Part shown: positions 35,307 to 45,430 of the stretch, piece by piece
Layout of the letters: each line of letters starts with the position of its first letter
Numbering within the stretch: position 1 is the stretch's first letter
Assembly: GCF_017304615.1 (NCBI RefSeq)
Contig: NZ_JAFKLZ010000002.1
Span: 847,396 to 911,395, forward strand
Reading direction: 5' to 3'
DNA: 64,000 nt
Origin: Sphingomonas sp.
GTDB taxonomy: Bacteria > Pseudomonadota > Alphaproteobacteria > Sphingomonadales > Sphingomonadaceae
Notes under the pieces: generated by a model
What the model was told of the DNA's origin: nothing
Seen by the model: only the letters and a program-made list of their open reading frames with translations
Databases searched by the model: none
Made by a program: the position numbers and the translations under genes

Positions 35307-38216
35307 TTACATCTTCACCGAGAAGCGAGCGTAGAGGAACCGGCCACGCGCGTCATAGGTGTAAATATCGTAGTTGATCGGCGCGTTGGCATAGGAGGCC
35401 GGCGGCTGGGTATCGAACAAATTGTTGGCGCCGATGCCGAAGCGGTAGCGGCCGTCCGCGACGTTGAACCCGACTTCGGCGTCGACATAGGTGACCGATT
35501 TGGTGCGGTTGTCCTTCACGGCGTTCGCAACATCCGTGCTGGGGCCGATATAGCGAGCGCGCAGCACCGCGTTCGCCGCCTCGCCGTCCCAGCTGAGCGA
35601 CGTCTGTCCCTTCCATCGCGGATAGGTCGATCGCGGCTGGTCGCCCTTGCCGGCGCGATTATCGACGATCGTGCCGCTGCTGGTGGGATCAGGTGATACG
35701 GTGCGGAACGAACCGAGATACGAGGCATCGACCACCGCGGCGAACCGCCCGACCGATGTCGGGAATTCGTAGCGCAGCGTCGCATCGACACCGTCGGTCT
35801 TGATCGAATTGAGGTTCTGCGATCCCTGGAGCAAGTTGATCACCGCCCCGGTTGACGCGTCGCGCTTCACCAGGTCGCAGAACACGCCCGCACGCAACGC
35901 GCAGAGGTTCAGAATCTGCGTCGCGGACTGCGCGGCGATCGCGTTCTTGATCTTGATGTTGTAATAATCGACCGTCAGCGACAGCCCGCGTGCTGGGGTC
36001 AGCGCGATGCCCGCGCTGATGCTGTCCGACGTTTCCGGCTTCAGGTTGCGATTGCCGCTGATCACGCCCGGGATCAGGCCATTGAGGTTATAGTTGATCT
36101 GGTTGTAGCCGGCGGGCACCCCCGCGCAGCCTGGCTTGGCCGAATTGGCCGTCGCACCGCCATTGCATGGATCGGTGCCCTGGAAACTGGTTTGGCGCGA
36201 GCCCTGATAGAGTTCGAGGATCGAGGGTGCGCGGAAACCCTGCGCATAAGTCCCGCGCAGCAACACCCCGGCGATCGGACGGTATCCGACGCCGCCCTTG
36301 AACGTCGCCTTGCCGCCCACCGTGGAATAGCGCGAATAGCGCCCGGCCAGGCTGACATCGAGCGCCTTGCCGACCGGCGAATCCTTGAGCAGCGGGATCG
36401 ACAGCTCGCCATAAAATTCGTGCAGGTCATAGCTGCCGGTCGTCGCGGTCCGCGTCTGCGCGGTGGTCTTGGCGTAAAGCGATGCGTCCAGATAGGTCGG
36501 CGCAGCATTGGCGATCGCGTCGGGACGATCGGTGCCCTGGTTGCGGCGATATTCGTACCCGACCGCGAGCGCCACATCGCCTGCCGGCAGCGTAAACAGC
36601 GTGCCGGTCGCGTTGACCGTCGCGTTCCATAGCTGGGTGAAATTCGATTCGATCGTTGTCGCGCGAATATAGGCGGCCTGTTGCGCCGTCATCGGCCCGA
36701 ACAGGTTGACCGGGACGCAGCCCGCATTGGCGGCGCAGGTCGCCGGATTGCCCAGCGCCAGAAACAGGTTGTCGTAGTTGATGCCGTTCAGCGCACGGGA
36801 CGAAATATAGTCCTTCGCGTAGCTCGCGAACGCATCCCAGTGCCAGCGATTGCCGAACAGCCGGAAGCTGCCGTCGAAACCGGCCGCGATCCGCCAGGTC
36901 TGCACGTCCTGGATATTGTCGCGATTGCCGACGTCGGTCATCACCTTGCGGACACGCCAGGCGGTGTTCGCCGCGAAGGTCAGCGCGTTGGCGGCGGGCA
37001 CGCCGTTGGCGGTGCCGAACGGGTTGAACGGCTGGTTATTGGGAATCGCGAAACCGCGCACGGTCCCGGCGGTGCCGCCTATGTCGAGCAGGACGGGCGA
37101 GAAGAGCTGGTCCGACTTGCGATCGTTGTACAGGCCCTCAATCTTGAACTTCAGATTGTCGCTGATCTCGTAATCGAAGCGACCGTAAATGCCGTAGCGC
37201 TTGGACGGGCCGGTCGAATAGATGCCCTGAGCCTGCGTGTTGTAGAAATCGCCCGGCAGCGATGCGACGTGGAAGCTGTTGTCCGCCAGCGCTCCCGCGC
37301 CATAGAGCGTATTTGCGCCGTTCAGTGCGATTGGCGATGCGCTGCTGGCAAAGCCCGCCGCGGTTCCGAAATAGGCGTTATTGGCGAGGCCGGGCAGGAT
37401 ATAGAGGCCTGCCGGACTGGTGCCCGGCGCCGTCACCGGCACCAGCGAGGTGGTTGTCAGCGCACGCGCGTCGGTACGGATTGCGGTCGATTGGAAATAG
37501 CTGCCCGACAGGATGATCGAAGCGCGGCCGAAGCGCTTGCCGACGTTGAGGATCGCCGAATATTCGGCGCCATCGCCCTTGTCGGTCGTCCCCATCTTGC
37601 CCGATGCGCGAATACCGTCGAACGGTTGTATCGTCTTGATGTTGACCACGCCGGCAATCGCATCGGCGCCATAGATTGCGGATGCGCCGTCCTTCAGCAC
37701 CTCGATCCCGTCGATCATACCCATCGGAATGGTGTTGAGATCGACGAAATCGCGAAAGCCGCGCTGTCCGACCGCATCGACCCAGCGATGCCCATTGACC
37801 AACACCAGCACGCGGTTGCCGCTGCCTTCGCCGCCGCCGAGATAGCGCAGGTTGATCGACGACGCGCCGTAGGAAGTACCCTGCGTGCCGTTGGAGTTGA
37901 GGCTGACGCCTGCCGAAGGGAGTTTCTGTAGCAGGTCACCGACCGAGCTCGTGCCCGACTTGGCGATGTCCGCCGCGGTGATCGTCAGCAATGGACCGAC
38001 CGTGTCGGCGTCGCGTCGCTGAATGCGCGAACCCGTGATGATAATGTCGCCCTGCGGCGCGGCATCGGCATCGGCGGGCACTGCAGGAGTCGCCGGCGCG
38101 TCCTGCGCCTGCGCGGGCGTGGCAGTCGCGGCCATGGCGATCGCGGCCAGGCTCGCGCCCAGCATCATTGCCCGACAATTAGCGGCAACGCGCCCCGAAG
38201 CACCCCGTTCGATCAT
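35307..38216 (-). CDS. TonB-dependent receptor (CocE operon)
   Basis: A large receptor of about 969 residues. The start at 38216 has GGGGGAAG just upstream and gives a long leader (MIERGASGRVAAN... to AQAQ); an in-frame start at 38294 is unlikely. A TonB-box-like DIIITGSRIQRRDADT, plug motifs SINLRYLGGGEGSGNRVLVLVNGHR (shown here only as its class landmark) and IEVLKDGASAIYGADAIAGVVN place it in the large Caulobacter/sphingomonad receptor group. The C-terminus is YARFSVKM, lacking the usual terminal Phe. It heads the permease-hydrolase-LysR operon; its ligand is unknown. Confidence 0.92.
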   Translation of the reverse strand: MIERGASGRVAANCRAMMLGASLAAIAMAATATPAQAQDAPATPAVPADADAAPQGDIIITGSRIQRRDADTVGPLLTITAADIAKSGTSSVGDLLQKLPSAGVSLNSNGTQGTSYGASSINLRYLGGGEGSGNRVLVLVNGHRWVDAVGQRGFRDFVDLNTIPMGMIDGIEVLKDGASAIYGADAIAGVVNIKTIQPFDGIRASGKMGTTDKGDGAEYSAILNVGKRFGRASIILSGSYFQSTAIRTDARALTTTSLVPVTAPGTSPAGLYILPGLANNAYFGTAAGFASSASPIALNGANTLYGAGALADNSFHVASLPGDFYNTQAQGIYSTGPSKRYGIYGRFDYEISDNLKFKIEGLYNDRKSDQLFSPVLLDIGGTAGTVRGFAIPNNQPFNPFGTANGVPAANALTFAANTAWRVRKVMTDVGNRDNIQDVQTWRIAAGFDGSFRLFGNRWHWDAFASYAKDYISSRALNGINYDNLFLALGNPATCAANAGCVPVNLFGPMTAQQAAYIRATTIESNFTQLWNATVNATGTLFTLPAGDVALAVGYEYRRNQGTDRPDAIANAAPTYLDASLYAKTTAQTRTATTGSYDLHEFYGELSIPLLKDSPVGKALDVSLAGRYSRYSTVGGKATFKGGVGYRPIAGVLLRGTYAQGFRAPSILELYQGSRQTSFQGTDPCNGGATANSAKPGCAGVPAGYNQINYNLNGLIPGVISGNRNLKPETSDSISAGIALTPARGLSLTVDYYNIKIKNAIAAQSATQILNLCALRAGVFCDLVKRDASTGAVINLLQGSQNLNSIKTDGVDATLRYEFPTSVGRFAAVVDASYLGSFRTVSPDPTSSGTIVDNRAGKGDQPRSTYPRWKGQTSLSWDGEAANAVLRARYIGPSTDVANAVKDNRTKSVTYVDAEVGFNVADGRYRFGIGANNLFDTQPPASYANAPINYDIYTYDARGRFLYARFSVKM

Positions 38217-38372
38217 GTCTTCCCCCTGCTTATCCCGAATCGCGCAAAGCCTATCCAAGTTGGACCCAAGCGAAAGCTGATGGCCGAACTTCATCGGAGC
38301 ATACCAATTTCGTTATGATATTGCCCACCACCAATGCCGGGCGATTATGACATCGAACGGAGGGAAAGAACG

Positions 38373-39410
38373 ATGATGCGGCCTCATCCGCACCGGCGCG
38401 CGATGCTTGGCGCGATCGCAGCCGCTGCCGCGACGCCGGCCGCACTGGCACGAGGGCGGACGTACCAACGCGTAGTGCTGCTCGGCCAGTCACTCATCCA
38501 ACGGGACGTCTGTTTGGCGGGATGGCCGGGTATGGCGGCGATTGCCGGGCAATTGCGCCGGGCCGACGTTGTGTTCACCGACCTTGAAACGGCGATCGAC
38601 GTGCCCGGCGCAGGCGCGCCGACGCGGACTGGCGAAGTGCTGCATGCCGCGCCACCGGTGGTGATCGATTGCCTGAAGGCGCTCGGCGTAACGATGGTCA
38701 CCACTGCCAACAACCATGCATGGGATCTCGGCGCCGACGGCATCCGCGCGGCGATCGCCGAGCTCGACCGGCGCGGAATCACACATGCCGGCAGCGGAGG
38801 CGACCTCGCCACGGCTGCGGCTGAGGCAGTGCAATCCACGCCTCATGGCCGGGTCGCGCTCGTGGCGGCCGCGGCCGGAGCGATCCGGGACGGGGCGGCG
38901 GCAATGCCCGGCCGTCCTGGCGTAAACGAGCTTCGCCGCCGCGGCGACGGGACGCTGGAACCCGCCGATGTCAGCCGGGTGTTGCTGGCGATCCGCGCGG
39001 CTCGCCGGTCGGGCGCCACCGTCCTGATGTGTCTGCACAATCATTATTGGGAGCCGCGCCCCTCTGACACTCCGGCATGGCAGCGTGACTTTGCGCGGGC
39101 TTGCGTCGATGCCGGTGCGGCGGCCTTTGTCGGCCATGGCCCGCCGATGATGCAGCCTTACGAACTGTATCGTGGCGCGCCACTGTTCCACGGGCTGGGC
39201 AACTTTATTTTTCAGACGCGGAAGATTGACGGCAGCTATGGCCGGGAGACGTGGCGGTCGCTGATCGTCGATGCCCGGTTCGCGAACGGCCTGTTCGTCG
39301 ATGCACGCCTGATCCCAATCTTGCTCGACCCCGCCAAGGACGGGGAGTTTTCGCGCGGCCTGCCCGCGATCGACGCGGGGAAAATCGTCGATCTACGTGG
39401 CGAGAGCTGA
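38373..39410 (+). CDS. CapA-like metallophosphatase-fold protein
   Basis: About 345 residues. GGAGGGAAAG precedes ATGATG at 38373. The N-terminus MMRPHPHRRAMLGAIAAAAA looks like a signal, possibly Tat. CapA/PgsA landmarks: VVFTDLETAID, TTANNHAWDLGADGI, CLHNHYWE, FVGHGPPMMQPYELY and FHGLGNFIFQT, the metal-binding Asp, Asn and His residues of a calcineurin-like fold. The family is tied to poly-gamma-glutamate capsule, but distant members act on other polymers, and no capsule genes lie near. It is divergent from the CocE-operon receptor and convergent with the amylosucrase gene. Confidence 0.85.
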   Translation: MMRPHPHRRAMLGAIAAAAATPAALARGRTYQRVVLLGQSLIQRDVCLAGWPGMAAIAGQLRRADVVFTDLETAIDVPGAGAPTRTGEVLHAAPPVVIDCLKALGVTMVTTANNHAWDLGADGIRAAIAELDRRGITHAGSGGDLATAAAEAVQSTPHGRVALVAAAAGAIRDGAAAMPGRPGVNELRRRGDGTLEPADVSRVLLAIRAARRSGATVLMCLHNHYWEPRPSDTPAWQRDFARACVDAGAAAFVGHGPPMMQPYELYRGAPLFHGLGNFIFQTRKIDGSYGRETWRSLIVDARFANGLFVDARLIPILLDPAKDGEFSRGLPAIDAGKIVDLRGES

Positions 39411-39511
39411 ACCCGACGCTGAGGTGTGGCCGTCCTCGCGGCACAATTTGCGTGGTGGTCGATCTTCTACCCTTAAAGAGCGGTCAACTTGCTATGAGCG
39501 CGCCCGTCATA

Positions 39512-41287
39512 TCAGTCAAAAACCAGCCAGAAAATTTCATGGGGTTCCAGACTCATTGCGCCGGCTGGAAACTGACGGCCGGACAGCACGTCTCTGCACG
39601 TCCTGTCATGCTTCGCGGGACGTTGAAACGACTGAACTGTCGGCGACAAATTACACGCGCAAAGTAGAACCTGCCCCTTACCACGGACGAAACCCAAGAC
39701 GGCGTCATTCGCCAAGTCCAGAGGTTCGGCGGGGCCGGGCGTGATCAAGTCATTGAGCTTGAGTGCAGCCTCGGCATAGCCACGAAGGGCGCGATGCGCC
39801 TCCCCAGCGGATGTCCGGCCGGCTTCGTTCGCGTCCATGCGATGCCAGTCCATTTGTGGCCGCTGGAGCCAGCGACCTTCATCCCGCCGCGCCGGATCCG
39901 ATGTGTAATCCTGGTCGTTTTCAAGCGCGATCTCGTCCCCCATGTAGATCATGGGCCATCCGTCGAGCGCGAATATGACGCCGTAAAGCGCGCGTAGCCG
40001 GGCGAGTGCGAGATCCTGGTCGACGTCCGCCCGGCCCAGGCCGACCAACGATGCGGCCATGCCATTGGTCGATGGCACACCGCCCGGCGCGGTCTGGAAT
40101 CGCCGCCCCGCCGAAAAGCCGCCGCCGTCGTAGAAGGCGGACCAGCGCGCCAGATCGTCGGGCGATGCATAGTCGGCCAGCGCGTTCCAGATCAGGTCGT
40201 CGTGACACCGCACATAGTTCAGCCACGCCCCTCGATCGGGGCGCTTGGCGGCTGCGGTCAGCATCGTTCGAATGATGCCGGCATCCTGGTCGGCCAACCC
40301 CGCCCACAACGCCGTCATCACGCCGTTGTTATAGGCAAGATCGCAGCCGACTGTGCTGTCATTCCCGAAAAATGGGATCACGTCGGCCGGATTTTCGATG
40401 GCTTCGGTCAGCAGGACGACGCTGGGCGCCGCGATGTCCAACGCCGCGCGAAAGGCGGCAACAATGGTGTAAGCCTCTGGTTGGTTGCGACACGTCGTAC
40501 CCAGGCGCTTCCAGAGAAATGGTGCACTATCCAAGCGAAAGCCCTGCGCACCCTTGTTCGCCAGGAACAGCAAGACGTCGAGCATTTCGTAGAAGACGTC
40601 GGGATTGGCGTAATTGAGGTCCCATTGAAACGGATAGAAGGTCGTCCACACCCATCCGTCCATCTGGGCATCGTACGTGAAGGACCCCGGCGCAGTGTCG
40701 GGAAAAACGTCGATCAGCGTAGCGCTGTATGCGTCCACGGCCTCTGATCCGAGCACGTGATAATAAGCACGGTATTTCGGGTCGCCGCGGCGCGCGCGTT
40801 CGGCCCAGTCATGCTCGCGGGCGGTGTGATTGCAGACGATGTCCAGCATCAGTCCCATGCCGCGCGCCCGCATTTCGGCCGCCAGCCGCTCCAGCGTCGC
40901 GATGTCGCCGAGCGCTGGCTCGACCGCGCGATAGTTCGCCACGGCGAAGCCGCCGTCGCTGTCACCCGGCCGCGTTTCGAGCAGGGGCAGCGGGTGTAGC
41001 CAGCGAACCCCCAGTCCATCCAGATAATCGAGTTTGCCGATCACGCCCTCGAGCGTGCCGGCGAAGCGGTCAACATAAAAAGTGTAAACCGTCTCCCCGG
41101 ACTGCGAGACCCAGCCAGGTTGGGCGCGGCGGGCACGATCGATCGCCTTCAACTCAGGGCTTCGCGCGGCAGCAGCGTCGTCAAGGAGCGCGCAGACGCG
41201 ATCGAACAGCACCGGCGCGGCGTCGCGATAGATCAGTTCAAGTTGCTTCGCCAGCGAGCGGCGGGCGCCATCGGCGTCAACGGTCAT
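39512..41287 (-). CDS. Amylosucrase-like GH13 enzyme (SuxB-like)
   Basis: 591 residues of GH13 subfamily 4 type. Splits sucrose, releasing fructose and transferring or hydrolysing the glucosyl unit. Catalytic residues in family positions: Asp253 in GFRLDSAPF, Glu295 in LLTEAIE and His362-Asp363 in [17 protein letters not shown] is the first conserved region. The helical N-terminal domain (about 1-60) and C-terminal beta domain are present. No signal peptide, so sucrose is cleaved in the cytoplasm. The ATG overlaps the stop of the upstream carboxylesterase (ATGA), giving the order TBDR, esterase, amylosucrase. Amylosucrase and sucrose hydrolase cannot be separated by eye. Confidence 0.92.
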   Translation of the reverse strand: MTVDADGARRSLAKQLELIYRDAAPVLFDRVCALLDDAAAARSPELKAIDRARRAQPGWVSQSGETVYTFYVDRFAGTLEGVIGKLDYLDGLGVRWLHPLPLLETRPGDSDGGFAVANYRAVEPALGDIATLERLAAEMRARGMGLMLDIVCNHTAREHDWAERARRGDPKYRAYYHVLGSEAVDAYSATLIDVFPDTAPGSFTYDAQMDGWVWTTFYPFQWDLNYANPDVFYEMLDVLLFLANKGAQGFRLDSAPFLWKRLGTTCRNQPEAYTIVAAFRAALDIAAPSVVLLTEAIENPADVIPFFGNDSTVGCDLAYNNGVMTALWAGLADQDAGIIRTMLTAAAKRPDRGAWLNYVRCHDDLIWNALADYASPDDLARWSAFYDGGGFSAGRRFQTAPGGVPSTNGMAASLVGLGRADVDQDLALARLRALYGVIFALDGWPMIYMGDEIALENDQDYTSDPARRDEGRWLQRPQMDWHRMDANEAGRTSAGEAHRALRGYAEAALKLNDLITPGPAEPLDLANDAVLGFVRGKGQVLLCACNLSPTVQSFQRPAKHDRTCRDVLSGRQFPAGAMSLEPHEIFWLVFD

Positions 41288-43002
41288 GCGATGGCCGCGC
41301 GTTCGGCTGCGTCAGGATCGAAAGCCACGCTGGGCCTGTCGTCGAAGATCATCGTCGGCGTATGGCCTTCTCCGACCGGGCGCCAGTCGGGCAGGCCGGC
41401 ATGGTTCGGATCGCCGGTTCTGGCAAAGGCGAGCAGGGCGTCCATCATTCGCCGGCTGAGCGCCATGGCGCGCGCTCCACCGCCGGTCATACTCGCACAG
41501 CGATCGGTGTTGCCGAACATGAAGGGAATATCGAGGCAATGGAACGCGCGGGGCCGCGCGTCGAGCACCGGGGTCTGCCAGGTAAACCAGTAAAGATACG
41601 CCGCGGCCGTGCTATGCCGCGCCTTGGCCTGCGCTTGTGCTACGGCGCTTTGACGGATCGGCGCAGTGGCGATGCGCGACCATAAATCGAAGCGGGATGC
41701 CTGGGGGGTACGGCGGCGAAACGCGGCAATCACGGCGCTCGATCGGCCGGGGAGGAAAGACTCGACCGCCGCCAACAGGTCGTCCTCGCGCATCGTTTCG
41801 CGTTCCGGATGATTGATCCCGGTCACGAACTCGTTGAGCGTACTGCCGATCATCATCGGCACGTCGGCTGACAGATCGGGCAGATCCGGCGCCTCGGGCG
41901 AGGCTAGCACCGTCGTGCCGTCGATCACCGGCGCGAAACCGAGCATATCGCCGAGCCTTCTGACGTCCAGGAACGCGCCAGGCTGCGGATTGGCCCGCGC
42001 AAGCACGGCCTCGCTCGCTCGGCGCAGTTCGGCATACGGCATTGCCCGGAGCCGATCGATCGTGTCCGGCGTGACCTTGAGTTCGGCCAACAGCAGATCC
42101 GACAGGCGCCTCGCCTTTTCCGGTGTGGCGCATCGGGCGAGGGAACCGCTCATCACCACGGCGCGGTGGAATAGACCACGAGCGGCTGGCATGCCCATCA
42201 GCGTGCTGACTTTGGCCCCGCCACCCGACTGGCCGAATATCAATACCTGCGTCGGGTCGCCGCCGAACCGTGCGATATTGTCGCGAACCCAGCGCAGCGC
42301 GGCGACGATGTCGAGCATGCCGACATTGCCCGATTGCGCGTATGCAGCTCCACAACGCGATAGGTCGAGGAACCCCAGCAGGTTGAGCCGGTGATTGAGC
42401 GTCACCACCACCGCATCACCGTGCGCGGCGAGCGCATGACCATCGAATGCCGGCAGATCGTGGCCCGACCCGGCGGCAAAGCCGCCGCCGTGCAGCCACA
42501 CCAGCACGGGACGTTGCCGTCCGTCATCGATCCCCGGGGTCCAGACGTTGATGCGCAGGCAGTCTTCGCCTTCGACGCTGTCGTTCCATTGGAAGATGAA
42601 CGCTTCTTCGTCGTTGAGCCGGCCGGTTCCCTTGTCTTGCGGGCAGACCGGTCCGAACGCGCGGGCGCTGCGCACGCCCGTCCATGGCGTCGGCGGCTGG
42701 GGCGGCCGAAAGCGGTTGGGGCCACCGGTATCCGCGCCGTAGGGGACGCCCTTGAAGATGAAAATGCCGTCCTGGCGGTAGCCGGCGACCTTGCCCGCCG
42801 TCGTCGATGCGATCGCCGTTTCCGCTCCAGCGGTCAGCGTGTCGCGCTGTCGGCCTGAAGGCAGCCCGGCGCCGTTCGAAACCGTCGACGCTAAGGCTGG
42901 GGAAGCCGCGGCTGATGCGGCCATCCCGGCGGCGGCCGTTTTTAGCCATGTTCGCCGGTCGATGCCGTCCGTCGTCGGCGCTGCGCCCGATCCGCTTACC
43001 AT
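41284..43002 (-). CDS. Tat-exported type-B carboxylesterase
   Basis: About 572 residues from ATG 43002, which has AAGGGG upstream and gives a normal Tat leader ([13 protein letters not shown] near residue 14). ATG 43029 and GTG 43086 are alternatives. [24 protein letters not shown], the oxyanion [10 protein letters not shown] and a nucleophile elbow GQSGGG (instead of the usual GESAGG) are followed by [12 protein letters not shown] with the catalytic His. It lies between a TBDR and an amylosucrase gene and overlaps the latter by 4 bases. I infer removal of acyl groups from imported acylated sucrose. Confidence 0.9.
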   Translation of the reverse strand: MVSGSGAAPTTDGIDRRTWLKTAAAGMAASAAASPALASTVSNGAGLPSGRQRDTLTAGAETAIASTTAGKVAGYRQDGIFIFKGVPYGADTGGPNRFRPPQPPTPWTGVRSARAFGPVCPQDKGTGRLNDEEAFIFQWNDSVEGEDCLRINVWTPGIDDGRQRPVLVWLHGGGFAAGSGHDLPAFDGHALAAHGDAVVVTLNHRLNLLGFLDLSRCGAAYAQSGNVGMLDIVAALRWVRDNIARFGGDPTQVLIFGQSGGGAKVSTLMGMPAARGLFHRAVVMSGSLARCATPEKARRLSDLLLAELKVTPDTIDRLRAMPYAELRRASEAVLARANPQPGAFLDVRRLGDMLGFAPVIDGTTVLASPEAPDLPDLSADVPMMIGSTLNEFVTGINHPERETMREDDLLAAVESFLPGRSSAVIAAFRRRTPQASRFDLWSRIATAPIRQSAVAQAQAKARHSTAAAYLYWFTWQTPVLDARPRAFHCLDIPFMFGNTDRCASMTGGGARAMALSRRMMDALLAFARTGDPNHAGLPDWRPVGEGHTPTMIFDDRPSVAFDPDAAERAAIA

Positions 43003-43089
43003 GGGCGTACCCCTTACTCTATCGCGCATGCCAGTGCCTTCGCGGTCGACGGCGCCCCCGGTCCAGCCGAGGACACCGTCGACCACAAT

Positions 43090-45318
43090 TCACTTGGAAT
43101 TGAGACGCAGCGTAATGCCGATCGTCCGGGGGCGCGGTCCGGCGAGCAAGGTCGGGCCGTTCGCCGCCGTCGGCCCGCGATAATCGGACAGATTATCGGC
43201 GAACAGCCGGATCTCGTAACGATCGATCCGCACGCCGGCGCTCATATTATAGAGCTGGTAGGGGTTGAGCGTATTGACCGTTGCGTCACCATTGCGTGCA
43301 CGCCCGATCGCCGTCACCGATGCGGTCGCGAAGAAATCGTAGTTGCCGAACCGATGATCGTAGGACGCGTCGCCGCGCCAGTTGAACGGCGGGGTATTGA
43401 GCAAGCGTTGACCGTTGCCGATCCGGGGATTGGCCGCGCCGAACGCGGGCAGAACTTTGGTGAACTTGGAATCGTTGACGTTGCCGACCACCGACAGGAC
43501 CAGGCCCTTGGCCGGCGTCCGCCACGTCGCCTCGACGTCGACGCCGCGCGAGCGCCCGTCGCCCAGATTGGCGAACGCCGCCAACCCGATCGACGTGTTA
43601 AACGCGCTTTGGATGTTGGTGTACTGGATGTCGTAAAGGCTGACCGCCAGACGCAGCGCACCATCGAACAACGTGCCCTTGGTGCCGATTTCCAGGTTAC
43701 GCAATTTGTCCGGCGTCAGCGAAATCGCGCTGGGTACGCCATCGGCGATCACCGCGTCGGCCTGCGCCTTCGACTGCAGGATGCCGCTGCGGAAGCCCGT
43801 GCCGGCGTTGAAGAAGATCAGCCAGTCCTTGCTCGGATAATAAGCCAGATTGGCGCGCCACGTCAGCGCGTCGGGGTTGGCGTTGCTGAGCACGTGGGAG
43901 CCGTTCGACAGCGAATCCGATTTCCGGGTGTCGTTGAAATAACGCAACCCGACCAGCGGGACGAGCTTGCCCCCGAACAGTTCGTAGCTGACTTCCGAAA
44001 AGACCGCGACGTTCTCGGTCTTGGTGATGGTGTTGCCGCTGAGCTTCAGCGCCGGGAAATTGATGTCGAACGTGTAGAGGCCCTTGGCGTTCTGATAGAA
44101 TACGCCTGCGACGCCGTGGAACGGACCCGTGCCGGAGGTCGCCACGCGGAATTCGTTCACGAAGTTCTGCGCGTTACCGCCATTGTTGAGCACGCCGATC
44201 CCGAGCGGCGCACCGAGGTTCAGGCCGACCTGAAAGCCGCCCGGCAGCGACTTCTGATAGGATGTCGCGTTGGTCACCGTGAACTTGCCGACGTCGCGAG
44301 TAATCGTGCCGGAGAAATATTCGGCACGCCGGCGGTCATAGCCAACAACGCTGCCTTGATACGCGGCATAGGGCGGATTCACCGAATTGATGACGTTGAG
44401 ATAATTCTGATCGGTGCTGAAATACCACCCGCGCAGCCGGACGGTGGTCAACGCATCGGGCTTCCACAGGAGCACGGCCTGAATATCCTTGGCGATGACG
44501 TTGTTGGCGTCCTTTTCGCGGGGCGTCCCGGTCGGCGCGCCGGCATAGATGTCGGCGGTGCCCGCGCGATAATCGTAACCACCGCTGATCCGCAGTGCGA
44601 GCTTGTCGGTTACCAGCGGGATGGAGAGCGCGGCGGCACCGCGATAGTTCAGCTTGCTGGCGTCGCGTGTCGTCGAGACCTCGGCTTCGCCTGCAACGGT
44701 AATCGATTGCAGATCGGGGTTCTTGGTGTGGTAGATGATGGTGCCTGCCGCGGAACCCTGGCCGTAAAGCGTTCCCTGCGGACCGCGCAGCACTTCCACC
44801 CGATCGAGATCGAAATAGTTGATCGGCGGCGCGCTCTGGTTGTTGGGCACGCCGAAAGGCGTGTCGTCGAGGTAATAGCCGACCAGGCCGTCGCCGATCG
44901 GACCGCCGGCGCCCGAGCCGCGGAAGGAATAGATGCGATACCCGGCGCCGATCTCCTGCGCTTGCGACGCGCCCGGAATGAGTTGGATCAAGTCGGCGCC
45001 ATCGCGGATGTTGCGCTCCTTCAACGTCGCGCCGGAAAATGCCTGGATCGCCGAAGGCACGCGGTTGAGCTTCTCTGCGCCGGTCTTCGACGCGGTCACG
45101 ACGATGTCGTCGTCGTAAGCGGTCGTCGTCTGTGGTGCTGCGTCCGGGTTGGCCGTGGTCGCCTGCTGCGCGATGGCCGGGAAGGCGGTCATGGCGACGA
45201 TAGCGGCGGCAATCGATGCGCCATGACGGATTGCGATGCGCAGTCCGCTCCGTCGGCCTTCTTCATGTTCGTTGTTGCTGACTGCCCGACAGTCGCCCGC
45301 GTACAGATGCTTCTGCAT
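43090..45318 (-). CDS. TonB-dependent receptor of the sucrose locus (SuxA-like)
   Basis: About 742 residues. ATG 45318 has GGGGAGAGGA upstream; an in-frame start at 45393 would run through the operator. A TonB-box-like DIVVTASKTG, then plug motifs NIRDGADLIQLIPGAS and DRVEVLRGPQGTLYGQGSAAGTI. The leader is unusually long, with hydrophobic residues at about 30-45 (AAAIVAMTAFPAIAQ). The C-terminus is LRLNSK without terminal Phe. A LacI-type operator lies 31 bases upstream of the ATG. It heads the TBDR-esterase-amylosucrase operon, so sucrose or a sucrose ester is the likely cargo. Confidence 0.92.
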   Translation of the reverse strand: MQKHLYAGDCRAVSNNEHEEGRRSGLRIAIRHGASIAAAIVAMTAFPAIAQQATTANPDAAPQTTTAYDDDIVVTASKTGAEKLNRVPSAIQAFSGATLKERNIRDGADLIQLIPGASQAQEIGAGYRIYSFRGSGAGGPIGDGLVGYYLDDTPFGVPNNQSAPPINYFDLDRVEVLRGPQGTLYGQGSAAGTIIYHTKNPDLQSITVAGEAEVSTTRDASKLNYRGAAALSIPLVTDKLALRISGGYDYRAGTADIYAGAPTGTPREKDANNVIAKDIQAVLLWKPDALTTVRLRGWYFSTDQNYLNVINSVNPPYAAYQGSVVGYDRRRAEYFSGTITRDVGKFTVTNATSYQKSLPGGFQVGLNLGAPLGIGVLNNGGNAQNFVNEFRVATSGTGPFHGVAGVFYQNAKGLYTFDINFPALKLSGNTITKTENVAVFSEVSYELFGGKLVPLVGLRYFNDTRKSDSLSNGSHVLSNANPDALTWRANLAYYPSKDWLIFFNAGTGFRSGILQSKAQADAVIADGVPSAISLTPDKLRNLEIGTKGTLFDGALRLAVSLYDIQYTNIQSAFNTSIGLAAFANLGDGRSRGVDVEATWRTPAKGLVLSVVGNVNDSKFTKVLPAFGAANPRIGNGQRLLNTPPFNWRGDASYDHRFGNYDFFATASVTAIGRARNGDATVNTLNPYQLYNMSAGVRIDRYEIRLFADNLSDYRGPTAANGPTLLAGPRPRTIGITLRLNSK

Positions 45319-45348
45319 AGTTCCTCTCCCCAAAATTCGATCGTTCTG

Positions 45349-45362
45349 TGCAATCGGTTGCA
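45349..45362. promoter_or_regulatory. LacI-type operator 1 of the sucrose locus
   Basis: TGCAATCGGTTGCA, a near-perfect palindrome with central CG, 31 bases upstream of the SuxA-like receptor ATG on the minus strand. It shares TGCAANCG with the sites at 46580-46593 and 52166-52179. The probable binding protein is the LacI-family regulator at 52298-53338. Confidence 0.7.
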
Positions 45363-45430
45363 TGCAACTAACACGCGATCCGCGGCTCTGCAAGATGCTG
45401 CTAGTTCGCTGTCATCAGCGGTCGGATAAC

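Noticed and set aside
36681-37931. 416-codon open frame on the plus strand
   Set aside because: It is antisense to the CocE-operon receptor and has shadow-like composition.
43354-45429. 691-codon open frame on the plus strand
   Set aside because: It is antisense to the SuxA-like receptor, which has plug and barrel motifs; the plus-strand product has no recognisable feature.
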